The notes under the pieces: model-generated | What the model was told of the DNA's origin: nothing | Databases searched by the model: none | What the model saw: the letters and a program-made list of their open reading frames with translations, nothing else | DNA from: Burkholderiales bacterium | Lineage (GTDB): Bacteria > Pseudomonadota > Gammaproteobacteria > Burkholderiales > Casimicrobiaceae | Assembly: GCA_905339295.1 (NCBI GenBank) | Contig: CAJPFI010000017.1 | Coordinates: forward strand, 1 to 64,000 | DNA length: 64,000 nucleotides | Reading direction: 5' to 3' | Shown here: positions 54,092 to 62,906 of the stretch, in pieces | Layout of the letters: every line of letters starts with the position of its first letter | Position numbering within the stretch: position 1 is the first letter of the stretch | Made by a program: the position numbers and the translations under genes

Positions 54092-54775
54092 GTGGCGGCC
54101 ACGATCCGCTTCGCTGGCGTGACCAAGCGCTACCCGGGCGGGCACGACGCGCTCGTCGACGCGAGCTTCACGCTCGCCGACGGCGAGTTCGCCTACCTCA
54201 CCGGCCATTCGGGCGCGGGCAAGAGCACGGTGCTGAAGCTCGCCGCCGGGATCGAGCGGCCGACGCACGGCACCGTGCTCGTCAACCAGCAGAACGTCGG
54301 GCGCCTGTCGGCGCGCGCGATCCCCTGGCTGCGCCGGCACCTGGGCCTCGTGATGCCGGACGTGAAGCTGCTCGAAGGCCTGTCGGTCGGCGAGAATGTC
54401 CGGCTCCCGCTCGAGATCGCGGGCGTCGACCGGGCGGAGTCGTCGCGTCGCGTTCGCGCGGCGCTCGACAAGGTGGGACTCGCGGGCCGGGAGCGCGCGC
54501 GGCCGGCCGCGCTTTCGGGAGGCGAGCAGCAGCGCGTCGCGATCGCGCGCGCCATCGTGAATCGCCCGGCAGCGCTCCTTGCCGACGAGCCCACCGCGAA
54601 CCTCGACGCCGCGGCGGCCGATGCCGTGCTCGCGCTGTTCCGCGACTTCCACGCGGTCGGCGTGACGGTGATCATCGCGACGCACGACGAGGGCGTGATC
54701 GCGCGCCATCCGGGGCGCCGCGTGGTCCTCGACCACGGCCGCGTCATCGGCGCCGGCGCGGGCGAACCGCAATGA
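54092..54775 (+). CDS. ftsE: Cell division ATP-binding protein FtsE
   Basis: A 227-aa ABC ATPase. It has IRFAGVTKRYPGGHDALVDA, Walker A GHSGAGKSTVLKL near 38-50, signature LSGGEQQRVAIARAI near 140 and Walker B ALLADEPTANLD near 160. With FtsX it couples divisome assembly to peptidoglycan hydrolase activation. The start is GTG at 54092, 11 nt after ftsY; its stop overlaps the ftsX ATG (ATGA). Confidence 0.95.
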   Translation: MAATIRFAGVTKRYPGGHDALVDASFTLADGEFAYLTGHSGAGKSTVLKLAAGIERPTHGTVLVNQQNVGRLSARAIPWLRRHLGLVMPDVKLLEGLSVGENVRLPLEIAGVDRAESSRRVRAALDKVGLAGRERARPAALSGGEQQRVAIARAIVNRPAALLADEPTANLDAAAADAVLALFRDFHAVGVTVIIATHDEGVIARHPGRRVVLDHGRVIGAGAGEPQ

Positions 54776-55671
54776 GATGGCTGCGCATGCACCGGGCGGC
54801 GATCGCGAAGGCGGTCTCGCTCGCGACCGCGACGCCGGTCCTCTCGGCGCTGGTCGTCATCGCGCTCGCCACGGCGCTCGCGCTGCCGCTCCTCGCGGCG
54901 GCCGTCGCGGAAGGCCTGCTGGCAGCCATCGCGCGGATCGATGCGAAGCCGACGGTGTCGGTGTTCCTCGCGCCAGCCGCGGGAACGCGCGAGCGCGAAG
55001 CCGCGGAGCGCGCGCTGCGCGGACTTCCCGGGGTGTCGGCGGTCCGGTTCATCCCGCGCGACGCCGCGCTCGCGCAGCTCGCCGAGGTCGAGGGCATGGG
55101 CGACCTCGTCGCGGGGCTGGACCGCAACCCGCTGCCCGACACGCTCGTGGCGACGCTGGCCGACGCCGATCCCGGGACTGCCTCGACGGTGACCGGACGC
55201 GCCAGGTCGATTCCCGCGGTCGCTGGCGTCCAGTCCGACGTCGCATGGGTGGCCCGGCTCGACGCCGTCGCACGGGCCATCCGCTGGACAGGCGTGCTGC
55301 TGGGGGTGCTGATGGCGGCCGCCGTCGTGGCCGCGACGTTCGCCGCCGCCAGGTTGCAGGCGCTCACCCACCGCGAAGCCATCGTCGTGGCCACGTTGCT
55401 GGGCGCCACGCGCGCCTGGGTCTCCCGCCCCTACCTCTACCACGGGCTCCTGCAGGGGCTTGCCGCGGGACTGGGCGCCGCCGCGATCGTGGCCGGCGCG
55501 CTCGCCGGGCTGGGCGCGACGCTCGCCCCGGCATTCCCGGCGATCTCCGAGGGGGCGCCGGGCGTGGGCTGGCGCTGGATCGCATCCGGAATCCTGTCCG
55601 GTGGCGCCCTCGGCTTGATGGGCGCCTGGCTCGCGACGCGGGACCTCTCGTCGCGACCCGCCGCAGCCTGA
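54772..55671 (+). CDS. ftsX: Cell division permease-like protein FtsX
   Basis: A 299-aa inner-membrane protein. A first helix (about 20-42) is followed by a periplasmic loop of some 110 residues containing TVSVFLAPAAGTREREAAER and DLVAGLDRNPLPDTLVA. Three C-terminal helices include REAIVVATLLGATRAWVSRP. Topology and length match FtsX. It partners with FtsE, encoded with a 4-nt overlap, and activates murein hydrolases through adaptors. Confidence 0.94.
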   Translation: MRWLRMHRAAIAKAVSLATATPVLSALVVIALATALALPLLAAAVAEGLLAAIARIDAKPTVSVFLAPAAGTREREAAERALRGLPGVSAVRFIPRDAALAQLAEVEGMGDLVAGLDRNPLPDTLVATLADADPGTASTVTGRARSIPAVAGVQSDVAWVARLDAVARAIRWTGVLLGVLMAAAVVAATFAAARLQALTHREAIVVATLLGATRAWVSRPYLYHGLLQGLAAGLGAAAIVAGALAGLGATLAPAFPAISEGAPGVGWRWIASGILSGGALGLMGAWLATRDLSSRPAAA

Positions 55672-55729
55672 TCCCCGCCTGCCGCCGGCCGTCATACCCG
55701 ACTGGAACGGTCGAGAACTTTCGGGCAGC

Positions 55730-55759
55730 TTAGCACTCTCATTTACCGAGTGCTAAAAT
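55730..55759 (+). promoter_or_regulatory. CIRCE (HrcA operator) overlapping the presumed rpoH promoter
   Basis: TTAGCACTC (55730-55738), nine bases, then GAGTGCTAA (55748-55756): a perfect CIRCE inverted repeat. A TTAGCA -35-like hexamer (55730-55735) and TAAAAT -10 (55754-55759) are 18 bp apart and both lie in or against the operator, so HrcA would block RNA polymerase. The rpoH start codon lies about 60 nt downstream. Confidence 0.9.
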
Positions 55760-55820
55760 GGCGTCGGGTAAGGAGGATCCGGTGAACGGGTCCCCCGCCG
55801 CCCTCGAGAGGAGATTCGCG

Positions 55821-56681
55821 ATGACCGGTTCCGCGCTGGCGTTCCCGACCCCCGCTTCGCTGGGCAGTCTGGATCACTACATCCAGGCGGTGAATCGCTT
55901 TCCGCTGCTTTCCGCCGAGCAGGAAACCGAACTCGGGCGCCGCTGGCGCAACGAGGAGGACGTCGACGCTGCGCGGAAGCTCGTGATGTCGCACCTCCGG
56001 CTGGTCGTGGCGGTGTCGCGCAACTATCTGGGCTACGGGCTGCCGCAGGGCGACCTGATCCAGGAAGGCAACATCGGGCTCATGAAGGCGGTCCGCCGGT
56101 TCGACCCCGAGCGCGGCGTCCGGCTGGTCTCGTTCGCGCTGCACTGGATCAAGGCCGAGATTCATGAGTACATCCTTCGCAACTGGCGGCTGGTCAAGGT
56201 CGCGACGACCAAGGCCCAGCGCAAGCTGTTCTTCAACCTGCGCAGCATGAAGACCTCGTCGCACGCGCTCACGCGCGACCAGGCGGCCGCGATCGCCCGG
56301 GAGCTCGGCGTGAAGCCCGAGGAAGTGGTCGAGATGGAGACGCGGCTGTCCGGGCGCGACATCGCGCTCGACCCGGCGCCGTCGGACGACGACGAGCATG
56401 CGTTCGCGCCGATCTCCTGGCTCACCGATTCCGGGGACGGCCCCGCGCAGATCCTCGAGCGCAACCGCACCGAGCAGGACCTCCACGCGGGCCTCGGGCG
56501 CGCGCTGTCCAAGCTCGATGCGCGCAGCCGGCGGATCATCGAGGCGCGCTGGCTCCGGGAATCCGATCCGGCGACGCTGCAGGATCTCGCCGACGAGTAC
56601 GGCGTGTCGGCCGAGCGCATCCGCCAGATTGAGAGCAAGGCGCTGAAGCAGATGCGCGGCGCGTTCCCGACGACGTCCTGA
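55821..56681 (+). CDS. rpoH: RNA polymerase heat-shock sigma factor RpoH (sigma-32)
   Basis: A 286-aa group-3 sigma factor. Region 1.2 is LDHYIQAVNRFPLLSAEQE, region 2 is NYLGYGLPQGDLIQEGNIGL and VSFALHWIKAEIHEYILRNW, the RpoH box is AQRKLFFNLR near 133, and region 4.2 is YGVSAERIRQIESKALKQM. Start choice: ATG 55821 follows GAGAGGAG and gives the usual N-terminus; an in-frame GTG at 55782 has an even better AAGGAGG, so a form 13 residues longer is possible. A perfect CIRCE lies over the promoter, implying HrcA repression. A strong hairpin follows the gene. Confidence 0.96.
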   Translation: MTGSALAFPTPASLGSLDHYIQAVNRFPLLSAEQETELGRRWRNEEDVDAARKLVMSHLRLVVAVSRNYLGYGLPQGDLIQEGNIGLMKAVRRFDPERGVRLVSFALHWIKAEIHEYILRNWRLVKVATTKAQRKLFFNLRSMKTSSHALTRDQAAAIARELGVKPEEVVEMETRLSGRDIALDPAPSDDDEHAFAPISWLTDSGDGPAQILERNRTEQDLHAGLGRALSKLDARSRRIIEARWLRESDPATLQDLADEYGVSAERIRQIESKALKQMRGAFPTTS

Positions 56682-56701
56682 CGCGCGAGGTCGCGACCGC
56701 T

Positions 56702-56726
56702 GAACGCCGGCCCCGCGCCGGCGTTC
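56702..56726 (+). terminator. Intrinsic-type terminator hairpin after rpoH
   Basis: gaacgccggc-cccgc-gccggcgttc is a perfect 10-bp stem with a 5-nt loop, 20 nt after the rpoH stop, followed by ccgtttcc. The T-run is short, as is common in GC-rich genomes. Confidence 0.75.
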
Positions 56727-56899
56727 CCGTTTCCGGCATCCGGCGGCGACGCGGCCGCCAGGGACCTCGGCGAGTCCACGCGGCGCGCCGGCCCGCTTGA
56801 CACCCCTGGGTGCGGGGTCCGCCACGCCCCCAGGGGGCGGCGTCGCGCCGCCGTCCCCGGCGGGCGCGTCCCGCCGACGCGGGGCCGGGCGAGGCTTCG

Positions 56900-58786
56900 C
56901 TACAGCTCGACCTGCGTCCCGAGCTCGACGACGCGGTTCGTCGGGACGCGGAAGAAATCGCTCGCCTTGACCGCGTTCTTCGACATCGACGAGAACAGGT
57001 GCTCGCGCCAGCGGGCCATGCCGGGACGCTCGGTCGACACGAGCGTCTCGCGCGAGACGAAGAACGACGTCTCCATCATCTCGAAGGCGAATCCGGTGCG
57101 GCCGGACGCCTCGAGCAGCGTGGGCACGTCGGGATCGTCCTTGAAGCCGTAGTACGCGAGCATCCGGTAGAAGTCGCAGCCCAGCGACTTGACCTCGATG
57201 CGCTCGTCGGCCGCGACGTAGGGGATCTCGCGCGTCACGATCGTCAGGAACACGACCCGCTCGTGCAGGACCTTGTTGTGCTTGAGGTTGTGCAGCAGCG
57301 CGTGCGGCACGCGGTCGGGCGTCGAGGTCATGAACACGGCCGTGCCCTCGACGCGCACCGGCGGCGCGAGCTCGATCGACTGGATGAACTGGTCGAGCGG
57401 GAGCGCGTCCTCGGACAGCCGGTCGAGCAGCACCTTGCGCCCGCGCTTCCACGTCGTGAACAGCGTGAAGATCCCGGCGCCCACGACCATCGGGAACCAG
57501 CCGCCGTCGGGAATCTTGAGCGCGTTCGACGTCAGGTACGCGACGTCGATCGCGAGCAGCGGCGTCGCGACCGCGAGCGCCACGGGCAGCGACCAGTGCC
57601 AGATGCGCCGCATCACGACGAAGAGCAGGATGGAGTCGATCACCATGTTGAGCGTCACCGCGATCCCGTACGCGCCCGCGAGCGCGCTCGAGCTGCGGAA
57701 GCTCACCACCAGCAGGATCACCGCGATGAACAGCATCCAGTTGATGAACGGCACGTAGATCTGCCCGATCTCCCGGTCCGACGTGTGCATGATGCGCAGG
57801 CGCGGGCAGTAGCCCATCTGGATCGCCGCGCGGGTCAGCGAGAACGCGCCCGAGATCATCGCCTGCGACGCGACGACCGTCGCCATCGTCGCCAGGACGA
57901 CCAGCGGCACCAGCGCCCACTCGGGCGCGAGCAGGTAGAACGGGTTCTTGACCGCGGCCGGTTTGGCGAGGATCAGCGCGCCCTGGCCGAAGTAGTTGAT
58001 CACGAGCGCGGGCAGCACGAAGAACAGCCACGCGCGGCGGATCGGCTTGACGCCGAAGTGGCCCATGTCGGCGTAGATGGCGCCGACGCCCGTGACGGCG
58101 AGCACCATCGCGCCCAGCGCGAGGAAGGCCGCCATCGGATTCGCGGCCGCGAGCGACACGGCGGACATCGGGTTGACCGCCCACAGCACGGCCGGGTTCT
58201 CGACGATCTGCGCGGCCCCGAGCAGCGCGAGCACCACGAACCAGAGGCAGGTGATCGGGCCGAACAGCCTGCCCACGGTCCCGGTGCCCTTGCGCTGGAT
58301 CGCGAACAGGCCGACGAGGATCACCACCGCCACCGGGACGATGAACGGGTGCAGGTCGGGCGCGATGATCTCGAGGCCCTCGACGGCGGAGAGCACCGAG
58401 ATCGCGGGCGTGATCATCCCGTCGGCGTAGAACATCGACGCGCCGACGATGCCGAACCCGATCAGCCACCAGCGCCGGCGCGCGTTGCGCTCGAGGCCGC
58501 GCGAGACGAGCGCCGTCAGCGCCATGATGCCGCCCTCGCCGCGGTTGTCCGCCCGCAGCAGGATCGTGACGTACTTGACGGTCACGACGATGACGAGCGA
58601 CCAGAAGATGATCGACAGGACGCCGAGCACGTTCTCCGGCGTGAGCTCGAGCTTGCGCAGGCCGGTGAAGCATTCGCGCATCGTGTACAGCGGCGAGGTG
58701 CCGATGTCGCCGAACACGATGCCGATGGCGCCCAGCATCAGCATGCCCATCGGCTGGCGCGTGCCGGGCGTCGAAGGTACGCTCAT
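56900..58786 (-). CDS. kup: Potassium uptake protein Kup
   Basis: A 628-aa Kup/HAK/KT-family K+/H+ symporter with twelve predicted helices. It starts MLMLGAIGIVFGDIGTSPLY (GDIGTSPLY is the family hallmark), with RADNRGEGGIMALTALV near 78 and GASMFYADGMITPAISVLSA near 113. A cytoplasmic C-terminal domain spans about 470-628. The ATG at 58786 is 19 nt after the NtrX-like gene on the same strand, so it may be co-transcribed with the two-component pair; trkA occupies the comparable place in some betaproteobacteria. Confidence 0.95.
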   Translation of the reverse strand: MSVPSTPGTRQPMGMLMLGAIGIVFGDIGTSPLYTMRECFTGLRKLELTPENVLGVLSIIFWSLVIVVTVKYVTILLRADNRGEGGIMALTALVSRGLERNARRRWWLIGFGIVGASMFYADGMITPAISVLSAVEGLEIIAPDLHPFIVPVAVVILVGLFAIQRKGTGTVGRLFGPITCLWFVVLALLGAAQIVENPAVLWAVNPMSAVSLAAANPMAAFLALGAMVLAVTGVGAIYADMGHFGVKPIRRAWLFFVLPALVINYFGQGALILAKPAAVKNPFYLLAPEWALVPLVVLATMATVVASQAMISGAFSLTRAAIQMGYCPRLRIMHTSDREIGQIYVPFINWMLFIAVILLVVSFRSSSALAGAYGIAVTLNMVIDSILLFVVMRRIWHWSLPVALAVATPLLAIDVAYLTSNALKIPDGGWFPMVVGAGIFTLFTTWKRGRKVLLDRLSEDALPLDQFIQSIELAPPVRVEGTAVFMTSTPDRVPHALLHNLKHNKVLHERVVFLTIVTREIPYVAADERIEVKSLGCDFYRMLAYYGFKDDPDVPTLLEASGRTGFAFEMMETSFFVSRETLVSTERPGMARWREHLFSSMSKNAVKASDFFRVPTNRVVELGTQVEL

Positions 58787-58805
58787 CGCGGGCCGCCCGG
58801 GCGCG

Positions 58806-60098
58806 TCAGCCCGGCGTGTTGCCGTCGTCGCCGCGGCGCGCGAAGCGGATGCTGAGCTGCTTGAGCTTGCGGTAGAGGTGCGTCCGCTCGAGCCCGGCCT
58901 TCTCGGCCACCCGGCTCATGTTGCTCTGCTCGCGCCCGAGGAGCTGCTCGAAGTAGATGCGCTCGAACGCCTCGCGCGCCTCGCGCAGCGGCAGGTCGAA
59001 GAAGCGCGCGGTGAGCTCGGGCGCCACCGGCCCGCCGCCGGTCGCGGCGGCGGTCTCGCCGATCAGCCGCTTCGCGTGATCGGGCCCGATCTCGCCGCGC
59101 AGGAGCTTGAGGTTGGACACGACGCTCGCGAGCTGGTCGAGGTTGCCCGGCCAGTGCGCGTTCGCGAGCGTGGCGAGCGTCGACGGCGCGAGCGTCGCCA
59201 GCAGCGGCTCGCCCGTCCCCGCCGCGCGCCAGTGGCGCTCGATCAGCGGCGGAATGTCCTCGCGCCGCGCGCGAAGCGGCGGCAGCATCACCGCGCCGGC
59301 GGACAGCGCCGACAGCAACGCGGCATCGAACTTCCCTTCGGCGGCGAGCGTGCCGAGGGCCTCCGACGACGTGGCGACCAGCGTGACGCTGGCGCGCTCG
59401 AGCTTGGTCAGCAGGAACGCGAGGCCCTTCTGCTCGGCCTTCGAATACTGCCCGATCTCGGCGCAATAGAGGACGCCCTCGCGCGCCTCCTCGATCCGCG
59501 CGGCGGGGTTCGCCGCGAGCCGTGAGCCGTCGGCTAGCGCGATCCACGGCGCGTCGGGCATGCGCAGCGCGTGCGCGGCGATGTCGTGGCCGACGCCCGG
59601 CTCGCCCAGGATCAGGATCGGGCGGCGCGACGCGACGAGCGTCTCGAGCGCGCGCTCCGCCTCGCGCACCGGTGCGCTCGTGCCGAGCATGGCGAGCGAC
59701 ACCTTGCGGGGCTCGCGGGCGGCCGCGCTCTTCAGCGCGCGCGTGATCGTCCCCAGCAGCTTGGCGAGCCCGATCGGCTTCTCGAGGAAGTCGAACGCGC
59801 CGATGCGCGTCGCCTCGACGGCGGTCTCGATCGTGCCGTGGCCGGACATCATCACGACCGGCATCGTGAGCAGGCCGGAAGAGCCCCATTCGCGCAGCAG
59901 CGTGACGCCGTCCGTGTCGGGCATCCAGATGTCGAGCAGCACGAGCGCGGGCTGCGTCCGCGCACGATAGGCACGGGCCTCGTGCGCGTTCTCGGCGACG
60001 GCGACCCGGTAGCCCTCGTCCTGCAGGATCTCCGACAGGAGCTCGCGAATGCCGACCTCGTCGTCGACGACCAGGATCTCCCTCGCGTGGACGCTCAT
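58806..60098 (-). CDS. NtrX-like response regulator with a degenerate AAA+ domain
   Basis: A 430-aa NtrC-family regulator. The REC domain is intact (DDE near 12-14, phosphoacceptor Asp56 in LLDIWMPDTDG, Lys in FLEKPI). The central domain is degenerate: Walker A reads GEPGVGHDIAAH with the P-loop Lys replaced, Walker B reads YCAEIGQ with its first Asp missing, and there is no GAFTGA motif. The C-terminal Fis-type HTH (MSRVAEKAGLERTHLYRKLK) is intact. It cannot be expected to open sigma-54 promoters; it probably acts as an ordinary phosphorylation-controlled DNA-binding protein. The ATG overlaps the kinase stop by four bases. Confidence 0.88.
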   Translation of the reverse strand: MSVHAREILVVDDEVGIRELLSEILQDEGYRVAVAENAHEARAYRARTQPALVLLDIWMPDTDGVTLLREWGSSGLLTMPVVMMSGHGTIETAVEATRIGAFDFLEKPIGLAKLLGTITRALKSAAAREPRKVSLAMLGTSAPVREAERALETLVASRRPILILGEPGVGHDIAAHALRMPDAPWIALADGSRLAANPAARIEEAREGVLYCAEIGQYSKAEQKGLAFLLTKLERASVTLVATSSEALGTLAAEGKFDAALLSALSAGAVMLPPLRARREDIPPLIERHWRAAGTGEPLLATLAPSTLATLANAHWPGNLDQLASVVSNLKLLRGEIGPDHAKRLIGETAAATGGGPVAPELTARFFDLPLREAREAFERIYFEQLLGREQSNMSRVAEKAGLERTHLYRKLKQLSIRFARRGDDGNTPG

Positions 60099-62239
60099 GG
60101 CCTGGCCAGCGGCAGGGTGACGGTGACGCGCGCGCCGTGCGGCGGGGCGTTGGCGATGGCGACACGGCCGGCGTGCTCCTCGACGATCTTGCGCACGATC
60201 GCCAGCCCCAGGCCCGTGCCCTTCGCCTTCGTGGTCACGTAAGGCTCGAACGCGTGCGCGAGCACGTCGGGGGGAAAGCCCGGCCCGCCGTCGGTGAACG
60301 TCATTGCCGCCTCGCCTCCGGAGGACTCGATCGCGATCGCATAGGACGGGTCGCCGCGCTCCGATTGGGCGTCGATCGCGTTCTGCAGGAGATTGTGCAG
60401 CACTTGGCGCAGGCGGGTGGGTTCGCCCTGGACGACGACCGGGGCGTTGGGAAGGGTGAGGACGGCGTGGGGTCGCAGATTGTCGTACAGGGCGAGCACG
60501 TCGAGCAAGAGGGCCGACAGGTCGACCGCCTGCATCTGGCCGGGACGCGGCTGCCGCGCGTAGACCGCGAAATCGTCGACCATGTGCTTCATGGCGGCCA
60601 CCTGGTTGACGATCGTCTGCGTCCCCCGCTTCAGCGTTTCCTGGTCCGCGCCGTCGAGGCGGCCCTCGAGCTTCACGGCGAGCCGCTCGGCGGAGAGCTG
60701 GATCGGCGTGAGCGGATTCTTGATCTCGTGCGCGAGCCGGCGCGCGACCTCCGCCCACGCCGCGTCGCGCTGCGCCTGCACGAGCTCCGACACGTCGTCG
60801 AACACGACGACGTAGCCGTGCGGCGCGCCCGGCATCCGCGAGCCGCGCATCAGGAGCGTGCGCGACTGGTTCGCGACGCCGAACGGCGCCTCGCGCTGCC
60901 ACTGTCCCTCGCGCGCGCCGCGAAACCCCTCGGCGACCAGTTCGGCGAACGGGGCGAGCGCGGGCAGCCTGCGCCCCCAGTCGGCGAGCGCGACGCCCGC
61001 GAGCTCGGCGATCGGCTGCTGCAGGATGACGCTCGCACTCGGGTTCCCCATGCGCAGCCGATACCGATCGTCGAACGCGAGGACGCCGGCCGACAGGTTG
61101 CCTAGGATACTCTCGAGGTACGCGCGCGTCGTCTCGATCGCGCGCCGCGACTCCTCGTTCTTCTCCCGCGCCTCGGCGAGTTGCGCGGTCATGGCGTTGA
61201 ACGACTCGGTGAGCACGCCGAGCTCGTCACGCGAGGTGACCGGCTGGCGCCGCGTGAAATCGCCCTCGGCCACCGCCCGGGTCCCTTCCGCCAGCCGCGC
61301 GAGCGGCGCGCTGAAGTGCTCGGACAGCACGACCGCGAGGCCGAGCGCCGACGTGAGCGCGAGCAGCAGCGTGAGCGTCAGCGTGAGCGCGTAGAGCCGC
61401 TTCAGCGCGCCGCGCGTGTACGAGATCTCCTGGTAGTCGCGAAAGCCGGCCTCCGCCTTCTCGATCTCCTGCGCGAGCGAGCGCGGCACCGGCTCGATGA
61501 CCTGCAGGAGCCGCATCGGCTCGCGCTGGTCCGCGCTGTTGACCGGCACGACGACGCGGAGCTGGATGCCGCCGGTCGGGAGCTGCTCGATGGCCGAATA
61601 GGACTGCTGGAGGCGCGCGCGGCGCAGCGCCTGCGGCGGCGGCGGATCCGGCGACATCGAGTCGCGGGCGGCCCCCGCGACCGCGATGACGCCGCCCGCC
61701 ACGGTGAACAGCGCGGTCTCGGACACGCCGGTCTGCTCGGCCGCGCGCGAGAGCGCGATCGGCGCCTGGCCGGACGATTCGCCCACCTGCTCGGCGACCT
61801 GCGTGGCCTTGTTGGTCGTCTCGCGGATCAGGTAGTCGAGCGCGTTGCGCCCGAGCGCGAGGCCGCCCTCGAGCGCGCGGTCGACGCGCACGTCGAACCA
61901 GCTCTCGATCGAGCGCCCGAGGAACTGCACCGACACCGCGTACACCAGCGCGCCGGGCAGCACCGCGACGAGCGCGAACAGGAGCACCAGGCGCGCCGCG
62001 AGCCGCGAGCCGAACACGCCGCGATTGTAGTTGCGGCGCAGCTGCCAGAGCTGCCAGCCGACGAGCAGCATCAGGAGCGCCACCATCGCGAGGTTGATGA
62101 CGACCAGCGTGTCGTAGCCGCGCGCGAACAGGTCGGTGTTCTCGGCGGCGGTCGCGAGCAGGAACAGCCCGATCGCCGACAGGCACGCCGACGCGAGCAG
62201 GAGCCAGCGCAGTCCGCGCGAGGTCAGGATTCCGCTCAC
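60095..62239 (-). CDS. NtrY-like sensor histidine kinase
   Basis: A kinase of about 714 aa. Membrane helices near 8-30, 48-65 and 80-105 precede a periplasmic sensor loop (about 110-280), a further helix near 285-305, a HAMP domain (SEHFSAPLARLAEGTRAVAE), a PAS-like domain (about 380-480), the H-box RRLAHEIKNPLTPIQLSAER near 503 and an ATPase domain with N box NLLQNAIDA and G boxes FTDGGPGF and KGTGLGLAI. It matches NtrY of the NtrY-NtrX system (nitrogen, redox and envelope control). The start is taken as GTG 62239, overlapping the DUF4390 stop; ATG 62281 is an alternative. Confidence 0.9.
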   Translation of the reverse strand: MSGILTSRGLRWLLLASACLSAIGLFLLATAAENTDLFARGYDTLVVINLAMVALLMLLVGWQLWQLRRNYNRGVFGSRLAARLVLLFALVAVLPGALVYAVSVQFLGRSIESWFDVRVDRALEGGLALGRNALDYLIRETTNKATQVAEQVGESSGQAPIALSRAAEQTGVSETALFTVAGGVIAVAGAARDSMSPDPPPPQALRRARLQQSYSAIEQLPTGGIQLRVVVPVNSADQREPMRLLQVIEPVPRSLAQEIEKAEAGFRDYQEISYTRGALKRLYALTLTLTLLLALTSALGLAVVLSEHFSAPLARLAEGTRAVAEGDFTRRQPVTSRDELGVLTESFNAMTAQLAEAREKNEESRRAIETTRAYLESILGNLSAGVLAFDDRYRLRMGNPSASVILQQPIAELAGVALADWGRRLPALAPFAELVAEGFRGAREGQWQREAPFGVANQSRTLLMRGSRMPGAPHGYVVVFDDVSELVQAQRDAAWAEVARRLAHEIKNPLTPIQLSAERLAVKLEGRLDGADQETLKRGTQTIVNQVAAMKHMVDDFAVYARQPRPGQMQAVDLSALLLDVLALYDNLRPHAVLTLPNAPVVVQGEPTRLRQVLHNLLQNAIDAQSERGDPSYAIAIESSGGEAAMTFTDGGPGFPPDVLAHAFEPYVTTKAKGTGLGLAIVRKIVEEHAGRVAIANAPPHGARVTVTLPLARP

Positions 62240-62841
62240 GGCGTGAACGCAAAGCGCTGCCAGTCGCTCGCGAGCTGCCACTCGCGCGATGCGAGCGCGT
62301 TGACCTGGAACGGCTTCGGCAACTGGTTCACGTCGAGCCGCAGCCGCACCGCGGCGTCGTAGCGCGTTCCCTGCGCGAGCTCGCTCGCTCGCGCGACGGG
62401 ACGCGACGTCACGCGCCCGATCAGCCGCTCGACCTCGTCGATCGAGCCGAGCGTCTGCGCGAAGAGCCCGCTCGCGACGCGGTACTGCTGCGCGAGCGGC
62501 GCGTAGGAAACACGCCAGGTCGTCGCCGCCGAGACCACCTTCTCGTCCAGCCAGTACCAGCGCGGCCGCGAGATCTCCACCTCGAGCACGAAGTAGAGCG
62601 GAACGCCCTTGCGCAGCGCCTCCTCGAGCGTCGGGTTGAACGAGAACTCGAACTCGGCGTTGAGCAGGACCTCGCCGTCCTCGACGCGCAGTTCGGCGGC
62701 CTTGCCGGGGATCACGTCGGCCCGCGCGGGCGGCGCCGGAACGAGCGCGGCGAGCGCGAGCGCCGCGGCCAGCGCGAGCGCGCGCCGGCGCGGCGGCGCG
62801 GTCGGGAGATCGTCTCGGGTCGGTGGGGTCCGGGGCATCAT
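62236..62841 (-). CDS. DUF4390 family secreted protein
   Basis: A 201-aa protein from ATG 62841 (an ATGATG doublet). An Arg-rich then Ala/Leu-rich signal peptide ends PPARADV (about residue 42). The mature domain has VEDGEVLLNAEFEFSFNPTL near 53-72, GVPLYFVLEVEISRPRWYW near 80 and SYAPLAQQYRVASGLFAQT near 110. It is typically encoded between rsmB and ntrY in betaproteobacteria; function unknown, probably periplasmic. Confidence 0.88.
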   Translation of the reverse strand: MMPRTPPTRDDLPTAPPRRRALALAAALALAALVPAPPARADVIPGKAAELRVEDGEVLLNAEFEFSFNPTLEEALRKGVPLYFVLEVEISRPRWYWLDEKVVSAATTWRVSYAPLAQQYRVASGLFAQTLGSIDEVERLIGRVTSRPVARASELAQGTRYDAAVRLRLDVNQLPKPFQVNALASREWQLASDWQRFAFTP

Positions 62842-62906
62842 GACTGCATCGGAGAGGCCCCGCGGCGTGCGTCCGGCTCGCGCGATGCGCAATGCGCGGC
62901 CCTGCG

